A stretch of DNA of 64,000 bases from Pseudomonas fragi (GTDB lineage Bacteria > Pseudomonadota > Gammaproteobacteria > Pseudomonadales > Pseudomonadaceae), in the NCBI RefSeq assembly GCF_025426255.1, contig NZ_CP104861.1, positions 3,720,001 through 3,784,000 on the forward strand, in the 5' to 3' direction. Shown in pieces: positions 1-8,937 of this stretch (positions are counted from its first letter, which is position 1; each line of letters opens with the position of its first letter). The notes beneath the pieces are model-generated. The model was given only the letters and a program-made list of their open reading frames with translations, did no database searches and was not told the DNA's origin. Position numbers and translations under genes: made by a program.

Positions 1-213
1 GGCCGGGCGTATCTGATCGCGGAAGATGGTGTATGGCGCAGGTGGCTGTGTGGCATCAATGTCTTCGTTATACAGCGCCAGATCACCAATTTCGACAATG
101 AACAGTTTAAGGCTGGCCGGGGCCAACTCTGCCAGAGCCTGGGCCACTTTTCGGTTGAGTGAATCCTTCCTCAAACTGCCAACCAACACTGCAACGCTGT
201 AGACCTTGCTCAT
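1..213 (-). CDS. NAD(P)H-dependent FMN reductase, N-terminal part (cut by window edge)
   Basis: The 71 visible residues begin MSKVYSVAVLVGSLRKDSLN, the glycine/serine-rich phosphate-binding opening of the flavodoxin-like NADPH-dependent FMN reductase family (ChrR/YieF/SsuE-like). They continue through the segment ending LKLFIVEIGDLALYNEDID, typical of the second strand of that fold. Family members reduce FMN, quinones, chromate or azo compounds in the cytoplasm. The ATG at 211-213 on the minus strand is the only sensible start. The C-terminal half lies outside the window, so the subfamily is undecided. Confidence 0.85.
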   Translation of the reverse strand, partial: MSKVYSVAVLVGSLRKDSLNRKVAQALAELAPASLKLFIVEIGDLALYNEDIDATQPPAPYTIFRDQIRPA

Positions 214-409
214 AGAAAACCCCGAGTCTGTGGCTGTAAGAAGATTAGTTATAGATGATCGGACGCCTTTCTTGCACCCCAGTTCACCCTATCGGCCTGC
301 AAGCCTGTAAAGTAGGCGGACTATTTTTTAAACATTGTTAAACTTCCCCTGCTGAACAACGGTCTACAGAACCGCAAATTGGGTGTTTATCTCCAGAGGT
401 TCTCTACAA

Positions 410-631
410 ATGGCGGCAGTTCTCGTTGGGCAATTTCATGCAAGGGATGCGGAAGGCCGTGTCTATTCCGTGCATGAATTTGAAAATTTGGAAGCAACAG
501 GTGACCAACTCGTAACAACGTACAAGTTGGCCATTGGTGATCGCGTCAAAAAGAACGATGACAATAATTTCGAGCTGGTGCAATCGGGCGTCATATTGGT
601 TCGTGAGCCTTCTCCGATTGTCGCAGTCTGA
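410..631 (+). CDS. small conserved hypothetical protein, 73 aa
   Basis: The short soluble protein begins MAAVLVGQFHARDAEGRVYS and has no signal peptide or membrane segment. The ATG at 410 is preferred over an upstream GTG at 383 because AGAGG lies about 10 bases before the ATG. Alternating hydrophobic residues and the closing segment SGVILVREPSP suggest a small beta-rich fold. It stands alone between a divergent flavin reductase and a LysR gene. I do not recognise a function. Confidence 0.6.
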   Translation: MAAVLVGQFHARDAEGRVYSVHEFENLEATGDQLVTTYKLAIGDRVKKNDDNNFELVQSGVILVREPSPIVAV

Positions 632-717
632 CCTGTTGCACACGGCATTTAGCTGAAGTCAAAGGATGAGACCGGGATCAGGCTTCGCACGGCTGAAACC
701 TCATCTGCCGGACACGA

Positions 718-875
718 GTGTCCTGTCTCACGAATACGATCCTTTTTTGACGAGTGGCTGTTGTTGTCAGTCAAGGCGCCGCGACGACTCATAGCTGGCT
801 ATGGGGAGGAGCGGCAACGCAGCATGGCAACAACAGACGCCGTCAAAAAGGATCAGTATTTGCGAGACAGGACAC
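718..875. repeat. long imperfect inverted repeat ending at the LysR start codon
   Basis: A left arm at about 718-766 and a right arm at about 827-875 are imperfect reverse complements over about 48 bases. Shared blocks include GTGTCCTGTCTC, GATCC, TTTTTGACG and CTGTTGTTG, separated by about 60 bases. The right arm ends five bases before the LysR ATG at 880, so an RNA from upstream could fold into a large hairpin covering that gene's leader. It could be a small non-autonomous mobile palindrome or a regulatory leader. No transposase or target duplication is seen. Confidence 0.6.
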
Positions 876-879
876 CAGC

Positions 880-1791
880 ATGCGCTTACGCCACATCGAA
901 GTGATTCAAGCCATCTTGCAAACCGGCAATCTCGGCCATGCTGCCGAATTGCTGCAATTGCCCGCAGCCACCCTCAGCGCAACGCTGCAGGAGGCCGAAC
1001 AGCAATTGGGCTTCATGCTGTTTGCCAGCGTTCGCGGGCGGCTTCAAGCCACCCGCGATACGCTTGTACTGCAACCCCTGATCAACCAGCTGTACCAGGC
1101 ACTTGAGCCGCTGCGCCAACTTGGCAACGAGTTGCGCCAGCATCAGGAACCAGCCTTGCGCGTGGTCTGCAGCGAAACGTTGGCACGCCCTCTGCTCCCT
1201 CACTGTATTGGTGCCCTCAGACGCCGCTTTCCCGATACCCCGAGCACTCTTGGCAGCCAGCCCTGTGCTGAAATCGTGCGCAGTCTGTTAATGGACGAAT
1301 GTGATATCGGCTTTAGCCTGCAGCCATCAGAACAACCGGGGATCGAATGCCTGCCTCTGGTTCAAGGCAAAGTACAGTTTCTTGCGCCCCACGGTTGGCT
1401 ATCCCCCAAGCACAAATACATCGCGCTACAAGAGCTGGCAGGCCAGGCAATGATTGGCCTGCAACAGCACGACCCTTTAAGCCGCGTACTGGACAGCAAG
1501 CTGCAAGCCTTGCACCCGGCGCCCGTCGTACAGATTCAGGTACAGAGTTACCAGATGATGCGCAGCATGGTGGAAGCAGGCGAAGGGCTGGCGCTGGTTG
1601 ACCCGTTTACGGCCGTGGGGGCCAAAGCCAGTGGGCTGGATGTTTGCCCGATATCACCGGCGATCCCGGTGACACTCTATGCGTTGACGCGCAAAGGCGC
1701 GCAGCCTGGGCCCGCACTGAATGCGCTGCTCGATATCGTGCGTTTAAAGGCCGAGGCGTTGCTGTCTGATCAGGGGTTGGTGACGCTTTAG
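880..1791 (+). CDS. LysR-family transcriptional regulator
   Basis: The 303-residue protein has the LysR layout. An N-terminal winged helix-turn-helix (about residues 1-60, with HIEVIQAILQTGNLGHAAEL and the recognition segment PAATLSATLQEAEQQLG) precedes a two-lobed effector-binding domain from about residue 90. The frame is open upstream to 754, but the ATG at 880 aligns with the family start. The usual HTH serine context is changed (PAATLSATL). Its neighbours are a small orphan gene and a convergent acetyltransferase, so the target and inducer are unknown. The leader is occupied by a large inverted repeat. Confidence 0.85.
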   Translation: MRLRHIEVIQAILQTGNLGHAAELLQLPAATLSATLQEAEQQLGFMLFASVRGRLQATRDTLVLQPLINQLYQALEPLRQLGNELRQHQEPALRVVCSETLARPLLPHCIGALRRRFPDTPSTLGSQPCAEIVRSLLMDECDIGFSLQPSEQPGIECLPLVQGKVQFLAPHGWLSPKHKYIALQELAGQAMIGLQQHDPLSRVLDSKLQALHPAPVVQIQVQSYQMMRSMVEAGEGLALVDPFTAVGAKASGLDVCPISPAIPVTLYALTRKGAQPGPALNALLDIVRLKAEALLSDQGLVTL

Positions 1792-1812
1792 TTACCCAGG
1801 GACCGCAAATCC

Positions 1813-1850
1813 TCGTAGCCGCGGCTGAAGGAACGACGCTGCGGTTACGA
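1813..1850. repeat. REP-like inverted repeat between convergent genes
   Basis: TCGTAGCCGC and GCGGTTACGA form arms around a GC-rich core containing GAAGGAACGACGCTGCG. The core resembles the palindrome family seen again at 38090-38234 (GAAGGAACGAGGCTGCG). It lies between the LysR stop and the end of the convergent GNAT gene and may serve as a bidirectional terminator. Confidence 0.5.
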
Positions 1851-2420
1851 GTTGGTATTCTCAAAAATCAAATACCAGAAAATCGCCACTTCGCTGGTCT
1901 GCGGATCAATGCCGCGATAACGCAAGTGATCGATACCCCCCACCTGATACCCACAACGCTCGTACAACCGGCAGGCGCCAAGATTGTTGTTCTGGGTCTC
2001 AAGCATGATCCCCGGCAGGTTTTTCTTGTGACTCCAGAACCTGACCACGTCCAGCAGCGACTTGGCCACACCATGGCGGCGGGCACTGACGACGACTGCC
2101 AGCTCATCAACATGGGCATAACCGTTCCAGTTGGTGCTAACGACCACATGCCCAACCGGCTGATTGTCCAGATACGCCATGAAAATGTCGCTGTCCTTGC
2201 CACCGCGATAGCTGGCAAATTCATCCGGGTCAATGCCGTAGCATTTGCGGTAAGGCGTGATCAGATCCAGCGGCCAGTGCTCGACCTTTTTATGCCGATC
2301 GGCACGGGCGTAAGCACGCACTTCAAAGCTGAAATCGTTGCACCAGACATACGGAGCAAAACCTTCGTCAGCCACACGTACCGAGACTTCAGGGTCCTTG
2401 GGATTCCTAACCAGATGCAT
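1845..2420 (-). CDS. GNAT-family N-acetyltransferase
   Basis: The protein has 191 residues. Residues about 75-175 form a GNAT domain. Strand 4 is HVDELAVVVSARRHGVAKSL, where RRHGVA stands at the acetyl-CoA pyrophosphate loop (Q/RxxGxG/A), followed by ACRLYERCGYQVGG, the classic GNAT motif B. The N-terminal 70 residues look like those of streptothricin-acetyltransferase-type members. The acceptor (small molecule or protein) is unknown. The gene converges with the LysR gene and stands alone. Confidence 0.8.
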   Translation of the reverse strand: MHLVRNPKDPEVSVRVADEGFAPYVWCNDFSFEVRAYARADRHKKVEHWPLDLITPYRKCYGIDPDEFASYRGGKDSDIFMAYLDNQPVGHVVVSTNWNGYAHVDELAVVVSARRHGVAKSLLDVVRFWSHKKNLPGIMLETQNNNLGACRLYERCGYQVGGIDHLRYRGIDPQTSEVAIFWYLIFENTNS

Positions 2421-2549
2421 GAAAAATCCTTCTTTCCTGTCAAGGACTGCCCGGCTTTATATAGCCGTTGCCGCAGTGCGATAGGGGAGCAGGAGTACTG
2501 CCTTCACAACCCATCGCCGCCTTCGGCAGTGACTACACAAATCCCGTGC

Positions 2550-3308
2550 TTATTGCAGCGTTTGCCCTTTCGCGTCGAGCAACTGCGCCCACAACGACGG
2601 GCCACCTGCTGACTTTGCAATAGCTTCAAGCCGTGCCGCATGCTCGGCCAAGTCGCTTTCACTTGCACGAATAATCCGACCCGGCTGACGGTCGGCCGAC
2701 AAGCGGCGGATCTCGCTGGCCTGATTGCCCGAACCTTCGCCCGAGCCGTTTCCGTCGGAGGCATTGCCGGCCAGCGACAGGCTGGTCTGACCGCCGGTCA
2801 TTGTCAGGTAAACGTCTGCCAGGATCTCGGAGTCGAGCAGTGCGCCGTGCAACTCACGGCCCGAGTTGTCGACGCCATACCGTTTGCACAAGGCATCGAG
2901 GCTGTTGCGCTGGCCCGGATGACGTGCCCGCGCCATTGCCAGGGTATCGAGAATGGTGCAGTACTGCGTCAAGTCAGCGCGATCCGTCTGCCCGATCAGG
3001 GCAAACTCGTTATTCAGAAAGCCCACGTCAAACGCGGCGTTATGAATGATCAGCTGAGCGCCCTTGATGAATTCAAAAAACTCATCGGCCACTTCAGCAA
3101 AGCGCGGCTTGCCCACCAGAAACTCGTTGGTAATACCGTGGACGCCAATGGCGCCCTCGTCACTTTCACGATCAGGTTGCAGATACACGTGAAAGTGCCG
3201 GCCGGTCAGACGCCGCCCCATCAACTCCACGCAACCGATCTCGATCACCCGATGGCCATCGGTAACCGGCATACCGGTGGTTTCAGTATCGAGAACAACA
3301 CTACGCAT
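2550..3308 (-). CDS. dnaQ: DNA polymerase III epsilon subunit (3'-5' proofreading exonuclease)
   Basis: The 252-residue protein carries the DnaQ exonuclease motifs: Exo[22 protein letters not shown] near residue 6, Exo[17 protein letters not shown] near residue 90, and ExoIII with [15 protein letters not shown] near residue 160. The C-terminal 75 residues are a flexible extension that contacts the polymerase alpha subunit in the family. It proofreads replication errors within the Pol III core. The start overlaps the end of rnhA by 8 bases, the usual rnhA-dnaQ pair of gammaproteobacteria, implying co-transcription and translational coupling. Confidence 0.95.
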   Translation of the reverse strand: MRSVVLDTETTGMPVTDGHRVIEIGCVELMGRRLTGRHFHVYLQPDRESDEGAIGVHGITNEFLVGKPRFAEVADEFFEFIKGAQLIIHNAAFDVGFLNNEFALIGQTDRADLTQYCTILDTLAMARARHPGQRNSLDALCKRYGVDNSGRELHGALLDSEILADVYLTMTGGQTSLSLAGNASDGNGSGEGSGNQASEIRRLSADRQPGRIIRASESDLAEHAARLEAIAKSAGGPSLWAQLLDAKGQTLQ

Positions 3309-3753
3309 GCTTGATTCCCCGCACCTGGTCTACCCCGCGATTGGCCAACTGGTCGGCGCGCTCGTTGCCTGGGTGACCAATGTGCCCGCGTACCCACTGC
3401 CACTTCACGGTGTGACGACTGACTTGCTCATCGAGTAATTTCCACAGGTCGGCGTTTTTCACCGGTTCCTTGGAGGCGGTTTTCCAGCCGCGTTTTTTCC
3501 AGTTGACCATCCACTCGGTGATGCCTTTCATCACGTACTGCGAGTCGGTCACCAGCAACACTTCGCATGGGCGCTTGAGTTCTTCAAGCCCACGAATGGC
3601 AGCCATCAGCTCCATGCGATTGTTGGTGGTATTGGCTTCGCCGCCCCAGAGTTCTTTTTCAACCCCTTGGCAAACCAGCAAAGCGCCCCAGCCACCCGGA
3701 CCAGGATTGCCCTTGCAGGCACCATCAGTGAACATTTCAACGCTATCAATCAT
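3301..3753 (-). CDS. rnhA: ribonuclease HI
   Basis: The 150-residue protein has the RNase HI catalytic acidic set: [16 protein letters not shown] near residue 8 (first Asp), [14 protein letters not shown] (Glu), [13 protein letters not shown] (Asp) and the late [16 protein letters not shown] (His and Asp). It cleaves RNA in RNA-DNA hybrids such as R-loops and Okazaki primers. Its length matches the bacterial type 1 enzyme. It is the first gene of the rnhA-dnaQ pair and is followed upstream by a methyltransferase on the same strand. Confidence 0.95.
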   Translation of the reverse strand: MIDSVEMFTDGACKGNPGPGGWGALLVCQGVEKELWGGEANTTNNRMELMAAIRGLEELKRPCEVLLVTDSQYVMKGITEWMVNWKKRGWKTASKEPVKNADLWKLLDEQVSRHTVKWQWVRGHIGHPGNERADQLANRGVDQVRGIKHA

Positions 3754-3839
3754 TACAAACTTTCCAGAAAAGGCTGCTTATGGCCTGACCATTGGCAATG
3801 GGCAGTGCCTGGGCCGGGTTAACCCGACCCACTATAAAT

Positions 3840-4598
3840 TCAGGGTTCAGTATGGCGCCGGTTGACCTTGGCCATTTGCAGAGGAATCAACTTGCCCATC
3901 GGCTCTCGGCGTAGCGGGTTGACGGGACGCAAGCCCACTACCATTTTGCGCGCGACCAATACATAGAAGCCGCCACCGGCCAATTGCCAGCTACCGGCCT
4001 TGCGCTCCCAGCCGGACAAACGGCTTTGCCACGCCTTGGATGCAAGCGGCGGACGATAGCACCCGAAGCGGCGTTTCTCCAGCGCAAAGCCCAGCAGGTT
4101 CAACCAGTCGGCGACGCGTGAAGGTGAAATGCAACGTGCTTTGCGCAAGGCATCCTTGGCGAACACATGGCGCAACCCCCAACTGCTCCAAGGGTTGATC
4201 CCGACAATCAACAAGTGCCCGCCGGGACGCACACTGCTGGCCGCCTCGCGCAACAAACCATGGGGTGACAGGCAAAAATCCAGGCCATGCTGCAACACCA
4301 CAACATCCGCTGCATGCTCACACAGCGGCCAGGCCTGCTCTTCACAAATGATTTCAACACCTGGCAGAGGTGCACCAAGACGCACATTGCGCCGCACCTG
4401 CGCAGCCTGTGGCGGGGGTTCGGCGCCAGGACCGTAATGCACCAGGTAGCCGCCGAAAAAGCGTCCCAACTCGTCCTCAAGAACCCGCTGCTCATCTTCG
4501 AGCAACAATTGTCCATGAGGACCAGACAGCCATTCACGTGCCGAACTGATCAGCGCCAGCCACTCAGGATCTGCCTGAGCCAATGCTTTATTGGTCAT
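3840..4598 (-). CDS. class I SAM-dependent methyltransferase
   Basis: The ATG at 4598 (protein [13 protein letters not shown]..., about 252 aa) is chosen because GGAGGAGCA lies just upstream; the frame is open to 4709. The middle holds a methyltransferase type 11 core: [19 protein letters not shown] (motif III region) and [20 protein letters not shown] (motif post-III). The canonical N-terminal glycine motif is weak, replaced by [20 protein letters not shown]. This fits a conserved Pseudomonas gene between rnhA and gloB whose substrate is unknown. It is divergent from gloB with a 73-base shared promoter region. Confidence 0.75.
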   Translation of the reverse strand: MTNKALAQADPEWLALISSAREWLSGPHGQLLLEDEQRVLEDELGRFFGGYLVHYGPGAEPPPQAAQVRRNVRLGAPLPGVEIICEEQAWPLCEHAADVVVLQHGLDFCLSPHGLLREAASSVRPGGHLLIVGINPWSSWGLRHVFAKDALRKARCISPSRVADWLNLLGFALEKRRFGCYRPPLASKAWQSRLSGWERKAGSWQLAGGGFYVLVARKMVVGLRPVNPLRREPMGKLIPLQMAKVNRRHTEP

Positions 4599-4671
4599 TG
4601 CTCCTCCAACTCGCCATCTACCTATCACAAGCCCTAAGATGCGCCATTGTTTCGCACTTGGGAATTGCACC

Positions 4672-5451
4672 ATGTTACAGATCGACGCCCTGCCCGCCTT
4701 CAGCGACAACTACATCTGGTTGCTACAGGACACCACTCACAAGCGCTGCGCCGTGGTCGATCCGGGTGACGCCGCACCTGTGCTGGCCTGGCTGGACCTG
4801 CATCCGGACTGGGTGCTGAGTGACATCCTGATCACTCACCACCACTTCGATCATGTCGGCGGTGTTACGCAACTGCATGAGCACACTAACGCGAAGGTCT
4901 GGGGACCGGCACTTGAGACCATTCCAGCCCGACAAGTGGCACTCCGTGACGCCGACCGCATCGAGGTGCTGGGCCTGGAATTCCAGGTGATTCTAGTGCC
5001 GGGCCATACGCTGGGGCACATTGCCTACTACCACGATGCGGCGTCGACACCCCTGCTGTTCTGTGGCGACACCTTGTTTGCCGCCGGTTGTGGCCGACTG
5101 TTCGAGGGCACCCCCGAGCAGATGCACCACTCGCTGAGTCGACTGGCCGCGCTGCCCGACAACACGAGCGTGTATTGCACCCACGAATACACCTTGAGCA
5201 ATTTGCGCTTTGCCCAGGCAGTAGAGCCCAATAACCCGGACGTTACAGCGCGAGTGGCGCAAGTCACGCAATGGCGCGCCGAAGGACGCATCAGCTTGCC
5301 ATCATCTATAGCTCTCGAATTACGCACAAATCCCTTTCTGCGGGTCAATGAAACATCTGTTAAAGAAAAAGCTGACGAGTGGAATTCACTCGACAATGAC
5401 TCGCCCAGTGCTGTCTTTGCCAGCTTGCGCAGTTGGAAAGACACGTTCTAA
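4672..5451 (+). CDS. gloB: hydroxyacylglutathione hydrolase (glyoxalase II)
   Basis: The 259-residue metallo-beta-lactamase fold enzyme hydrolyses S-D-lactoylglutathione, completing methylglyoxal detoxification. The metal motif [10 protein letters not shown] is near residue 53, [10 protein letters not shown] near 110, [17 protein letters not shown] near 127 and the substrate-side segment [14 protein letters not shown] near 165. The ATG at 4672 gives the family N-terminus [18 protein letters not shown], although the frame is open to 4591 in the methyltransferase gene. Its length is normal. Confidence 0.95.
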   Translation: MLQIDALPAFSDNYIWLLQDTTHKRCAVVDPGDAAPVLAWLDLHPDWVLSDILITHHHFDHVGGVTQLHEHTNAKVWGPALETIPARQVALRDADRIEVLGLEFQVILVPGHTLGHIAYYHDAASTPLLFCGDTLFAAGCGRLFEGTPEQMHHSLSRLAALPDNTSVYCTHEYTLSNLRFAQAVEPNNPDVTARVAQVTQWRAEGRISLPSSIALELRTNPFLRVNETSVKEKADEWNSLDNDSPSAVFASLRSWKDTF

Positions 5452-5550
5452 ACAAGGTCGCGGTTGGCACAAAAGTTCTGAACAGTTGACCGCGCCCCCC
5501 CTGCTTCCTAGAATCCCCCGACATTTTTTCCTGAAATCATCCTCCAGCCA

Positions 5551-6951
5551 ATGTCGTCATTTAAAGGTCACTCCATCAATTCAGACGCATTGACGCGCTT
5601 GGTTAAAGCCATCGCGGTGGCTGTGTCCGCCACTCTCGCGGGCTGCCAATCCATGGATCATTCGGCGCAAACCACCGAACGCGCCAGCCTGAAAATCACC
5701 AAACGCATTCCCCAGGAGCCGCTCTGGCTCAGTGAAAAGCCTAGCCCCGTTGCCCCGCAGGATGTGTGGGAACGGATGCGCCAGGGCTTCAAACTGCAAG
5801 ACGGCCAGAACGTTAACCCCCGAATCGAACAACAGCGCTTGTGGTTTGCCAGCAACCCGTCGTTTCTCGAAAATGCCGGCGAGCGCGGCAGCCTGTATAT
5901 CCACTACATCGTGGAGCGCCTCGAAGAACGCAACATGCCCCTTGAACTGGCCCTGCTGCCAGCCATCGAAAGCGCCTATAACCCAATGGCGTACTCCCAC
6001 GCCAATGCGGTAGGGCTGTGGCAGTTTATTCCTTCGACGGGCCGCTACTTCAATTTACGTCAAACTCGCGCCTATGACGGCCGTCGCGACATTACCGCCT
6101 CGACGATTGCGGCCCTGAACTACCTGAACCGTCTGCACGACATGTTCAACGGCGACTGGCTGTTGGCCCTGGCGGCCTACAACGCTGGCGAAGGAACCGT
6201 AAGCCGGGCCATCGAACGCAACGAAAAACTCGGTTTGCCGACTGACTACTGGAACCTGCCACTGCCGCAGGAAACCAAGGACTACGTCCCGAAACTGCTG
6301 GCCCTGTCCCAGGTGGTTCTGGCCCCTGAGGCTTACGGCATCAACCTGAACCCGATCGCCAACGAACCCTACTTCGAAATGGTCGAGATCAAGCAGTCCA
6401 TGGACTTGTCCCGCGTGGCAGCCCTGGCCGAGATCGACGAAGACGAGATGTTTCAGCTAAACCCGGCCTACAAGCAGCGCGCCACCACTGATGGCCCGCA
6501 ACACTTGTTGGTGCCTACTTCCAAAGCTCAACTGCTGACCGCCAGCTTGTCCAACCTCAAGCCTGAAGAGCTGGTAAGCCTGCGCCCTAAAAAGCCGGTT
6601 TTTGACACGATTGCAAGCACTCAACCAGCTCGACTGAATCGCAAGTACCAGGTTAAAAGTGGCGACAACCTGACGCTGATTGCCAAGGCCAACAAGGTCG
6701 ACGTCAAAGACCTGCAACACTGGAACAAACTCAGCGGCAACAACCTCAAGGCAGGGCAGGTCCTGGTCATGCAGGACACCCGCAAACCTACAGGTAGAAA
6801 GGCCACGCAATACAGGGTCAAAAAAGGTGATTCACTGTATATCGTTGCCAAGCGTTTCAACGTTGAAATGCAACATCTCAAGCGCTGGAATCCAAACAGC
6901 GCAAAAGCCCTAAAACCCGGGCAAATGCTGACAGTCTCAAAACCGCGTTAA
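5551..6951 (+). CDS. mltD: membrane-bound lytic murein transglycosylase D (lipoprotein)
   Basis: The 466-residue protein has an N-terminal lipoprotein signal ending in the lipobox LAGC (cysteine near residue 32). A lytic transglycosylase SLT/GH23 domain follows, with ALLPAIESAYNPMAYSHANA carrying the catalytic Glu and GLWQFIPSTGRYF after it. Two LysM repeats close the protein (about 367-410 and 421-465; KYQVKSGDNLTLIAK and QYRVKKGDSLYIVAK). It cleaves peptidoglycan glycan strands from the outer membrane. It lies 99 bases after gloB, the usual pseudomonad order. Confidence 0.93.
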   Translation: MSSFKGHSINSDALTRLVKAIAVAVSATLAGCQSMDHSAQTTERASLKITKRIPQEPLWLSEKPSPVAPQDVWERMRQGFKLQDGQNVNPRIEQQRLWFASNPSFLENAGERGSLYIHYIVERLEERNMPLELALLPAIESAYNPMAYSHANAVGLWQFIPSTGRYFNLRQTRAYDGRRDITASTIAALNYLNRLHDMFNGDWLLALAAYNAGEGTVSRAIERNEKLGLPTDYWNLPLPQETKDYVPKLLALSQVVLAPEAYGINLNPIANEPYFEMVEIKQSMDLSRVAALAEIDEDEMFQLNPAYKQRATTDGPQHLLVPTSKAQLLTASLSNLKPEELVSLRPKKPVFDTIASTQPARLNRKYQVKSGDNLTLIAKANKVDVKDLQHWNKLSGNNLKAGQVLVMQDTRKPTGRKATQYRVKKGDSLYIVAKRFNVEMQHLKRWNPNSAKALKPGQMLTVSKPR

Positions 6952-6969
6952 GCGGAAGGGGATTATCCT

Positions 6970-7017
6970 TGCGGGCAAGTTGAGTCCTACACAAAAGTAG
7001 GACTCAACTTGCCCGCA
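6970..7017. terminator. perfect 21-bp hairpin after mltD
   Basis: Two perfectly complementary 21-base arms (6970-6990 and 6997-7017, with cores TTGAGTCCTAC and GTAGGACTCAA) enclose the loop ACAAAA. No long T-run follows, so it is as likely a REP-like palindrome as a strict rho-independent terminator. It separates mltD from the npp operon. Confidence 0.6.
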
Positions 7018-7107
7018 GTGCTTTCCAGCGTGGCCTTTTTCCTACAGATACAAGCTGTTACTGTACGGAAACCCTAAGCCCAATGCCTGGATCGGATCTC
7101 TGACTTG

Positions 7108-8937
7108 ATGCGTCCCCTCCTTACGCTATTTATCAGCCTGGCCTTGAGCTTCCCTGCAAGCGCAACCCTGAGCGAAAGCCACGGTTATGCGCAGTTCGGC
7201 ACCCTCAAATACCCGGCCACATTTACCCATTTCGATTGGGTAAACCCTGACGCGCCCAAAGGCGGGACCTTGAAGGTCATGGCGTTCGGCACCTTTGACA
7301 CCCTTAACCCCTATACCTTCAAAGGCACCAGTCCGGTATCGACGCCTAATTTCTTGCAATACGGGGTCAATGAACTCAACGAAACCCTGATGGCCGGCAC
7401 TGGCCAGTACGCGCCCTCCGGCGACGAGCCAACCTCCAGCTATGGCTTGATCGCGCAGTCGGTGGAGTACAACGAAGAACGCAGTTGGGTCGTCTTTAAC
7501 CTACGGCCAGAAGCCCGCTTTCACGATGGCGCTCCGATCACTGCCTACGACGTGGCGTTCTCTTACAACCTGTTGCTCAAAGAAGGCCACCCGCAGTACC
7601 GGACCAATCTTCAGGAAGTACTGCGGGTCGATATTCTGGGCCCCAAACGTATTCGCTTTGTGTTCAAACGTGCGGGCAACCCGTTACTGATTTTGCGCTT
7701 GGGCGAATTGCCAGTCTTGCCTCAGCACTACTGGGCTAAACGCGACTTCAAAGCCACTACCTTCGAACCACCGCTGGGCAGCGGGCCTTATCGCATCACC
7801 AAGGTCACTCCCGGCCGCCAATTGGTCTTTGAACACGTGAAAAACTGGTGGGGCGCCAATCTCCCGGTCAATCGCGGCAAATACAATTTCGACCGGGTTG
7901 AAGTGGAGTTCTATCGCGACAGCGATGTCGCGTTTGAGGCATTCAAAGCCCGTGAATTCGACATCTATATCGAACATCAGGCCAAGAACTGGGCCAATGG
8001 CTATAACTTCCCAGCCGTACGCCGCGGTGATGTGATCAAGGCCGAAATTACCCACCAGATCCCGACGCAAACCCAGGGGCTGTTTATGAACAGCCGCCGC
8101 GCCAGTTTTGAGCAAAGCAAAGTCCGTGAGGCCCTGGGTTTGATGTTCGATTTTGAATGGACCAACCGCACACTGTTCAACGGCGCCTACAAGCGCGCCT
8201 TGAGCTATTACCCCAACAGTGAGTTTTCGGCCAGTGGCATTCCCCAAGGGCATGAATGGCTAATGCTTTCGCCCTGGCGCAGCCAACTGCCACCTGAACT
8301 GTTCAGCCAAGCCTTTGCCCTGCCTCAAACCAATGGTCGCGGCATTCCCCGTGAAACCCTGCGCCAAGCGCTGGGTTTGCTGGCAGAAAGCGGCTGGAAA
8401 CTCTCCGGCCAGCGCCTGCTCGATAGCGAAGGCAAGCCGCTGCGTTTCGAAATACTGCTGGTTAATCCCAACCTTGAGCGCATTCTGCAACCCTATGTGG
8501 AAAACCTGGCCAGCATCGGCATCGACGCCCGCCTGCGCACTGTCGACCGTGCTCAATACAAACAGAGACTGGATCAGTTCGACTTCGACATGATCCTGAT
8601 GACCCTCGACCAGACCCTGAGCCCCGGCCTTGAGCAGTGGCAGTACTTCCACTCGAGCCAGGCCAACATCAAGGGCAGCAAAAACTATGCGGGCGTGGCC
8701 AACCCCATTGTTGATCAGTTGCTCGAGCGCTTGCTGGCCGCCCAGACCCGTGACGAACAATTGTCAGCGGGGCGAGCCCTGGACCGCGTGTTGCTGTGGC
8801 AGCACTACATCATTCCCAACTGGTATCTGAACTATCACCGCCTGGCGTACCGCAACCGGTTCGCCTTTGTGACTACGCCGCCCTACAACTTGGGCCTTAG
8901 CGCGTGGTGGCTTAAGCCTACGGAGAAAACCCAATGA
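7108..8937 (+). CDS. nppA1: ABC transporter periplasmic peptide-binding protein (NppA1/YejA type)
   Basis: The 609-residue protein begins with a Sec signal peptide, MRPLLTLFISLALSFPASA, then an SBP family 5 fold. Marker segments are GTLKVMAFGTFDTLNPYTFK, VFNLRPEARFHDGAPITAYD and the lobe II segment LGLMFDFEWTNRTLF, all typical of YejA-like proteins. The ATG at 7108 follows an in-frame TTG. It opens a five-gene cluster whose order (two binding proteins, two permeases, one double ATPase, next to mltD and fabI) matches nppA1A2BCD of P. aeruginosa, known to import peptidyl-nucleoside antibiotics and peptides. Confidence 0.85.
   Translation: MRPLLTLFISLALSFPASATLSESHGYAQFGTLKYPATFTHFDWVNPDAPKGGTLKVMAFGTFDTLNPYTFKGTSPVSTPNFLQYGVNELNETLMAGTGQYAPSGDEPTSSYGLIAQSVEYNEERSWVVFNLRPEARFHDGAPITAYDVAFSYNLLLKEGHPQYRTNLQEVLRVDILGPKRIRFVFKRAGNPLLILRLGELPVLPQHYWAKRDFKATTFEPPLGSGPYRITKVTPGRQLVFEHVKNWWGANLPVNRGKYNFDRVEVEFYRDSDVAFEAFKAREFDIYIEHQAKNWANGYNFPAVRRGDVIKAEITHQIPTQTQGLFMNSRRASFEQSKVREALGLMFDFEWTNRTLFNGAYKRALSYYPNSEFSASGIPQGHEWLMLSPWRSQLPPELFSQAFALPQTNGRGIPRETLRQALGLLAESGWKLSGQRLLDSEGKPLRFEILLVNPNLERILQPYVENLASIGIDARLRTVDRAQYKQRLDQFDFDMILMTLDQTLSPGLEQWQYFHSSQANIKGSKNYAGVANPIVDQLLERLLAAQTRDEQLSAGRALDRVLLWQHYIIPNWYLNYHRLAYRNRFAFVTTPPYNLGLSAWWLKPTEKTQ

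Noticed and set aside
6970..7017. Attachment site or phage remnant at the perfect hairpin after mltD
   Set aside because: No integrase, tRNA or direct repeat is near; a terminator or REP-like palindrome explains it.
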